Assembly: GCF_000003815.2 (NCBI RefSeq)
Contig: NC_049984.1
Coordinates: 3,556,876-3,620,875, forward strand
Source: Branchiostoma floridae
Lineage: Eukaryota > Chordata > Leptocardii > Amphioxiformes > Branchiostomatidae
DNA: 64,000 nt
Direction of reading: 5' to 3'
The stretch is not shown here. Position 1 is the first letter of the stretch. Below are more model-generated notes on this DNA. The model had not been told where the DNA came from, made no database searches, and was given only the letters and a program-made list of their open reading frames with translations.

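Overview
The window looks like intron-rich animal genomic DNA, most likely from a lancelet (Branchiostoma) or another invertebrate deuterostome. The clues are a large extracellular-domain mosaic joined through phase-1 introns, many short introns packed with hairpin transposons, tRNA-derived SINEs and Penelope-like elements, and assembly gaps (three of exactly 100 N and one of 392 N). Species assignment is inference; no database was used.

Essentially the whole window is one plus-strand gene. It starts with a signal-peptide exon at 3752 and runs off the right edge at 64000. I traced about 76 exons by hand from splice sites, reading frame and intron phase. They give roughly 13.8 kb of coding sequence (about 4,600 residues). 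The 3' half is a polycystin-1-like protein (PKD1/PKD1L family): REJ module, GAIN/GPS autoproteolysis site, first membrane segment, intracellular PLAT domain, then further membrane segments and the start of the polycystin channel region. The channel core lies beyond the window.

The ectodomain in order is: signal peptide; F5/8C discoidin; TSP1; kringle x3; C-type lectin 1; EGF; PAN/apple with Thr/Pro linkers; MAM; a FAM3/ILEI-like domain; an unassigned Cys/Trp-containing module ending in a half-EGF; an extracellular PLAT-like domain; C-type lectins 2-7 with Thr-rich linkers; a hevein-like Cys module; C-type lectins 8-10; a farnesoic acid O-methyltransferase-like (PF12248-type) domain; SEA with a G-SVVV self-cleavage motif; EGF; EGF-CA; REJ; GAIN/GPS. 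Nearly every ectodomain exon or domain is flanked by phase-1 introns. This explains how modules could be gained or duplicated without breaking the frame. Several lectin units were duplicated together with their introns.

Layout: 1-3500 is intergenic or upstream with degenerate repeats. 3.5-12.7 kb carries the signal peptide, F5/8C, TSP1, kringles, CTLD1 and EGF. 14.5-30 kb carries PAN, linkers, MAM, FAM3-like, the unassigned module and the PLAT-like domain. 31-45 kb is the lectin array. 46.7-58.6 kb is FAMeT, SEA, EGF, REJ and GAIN/GPS. 58.4-64 kb is the membrane and cytoplasmic part. Introns hold Penelope-like elements with hammerhead-ribozyme-like cores (one with a GIY-YIG endonuclease ORF and a 16-bp target duplication), TIR and hAT-type MITEs, LINE fragments, SINEs and long microsatellites. 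Several elements end within a few bases of functional splice sites.
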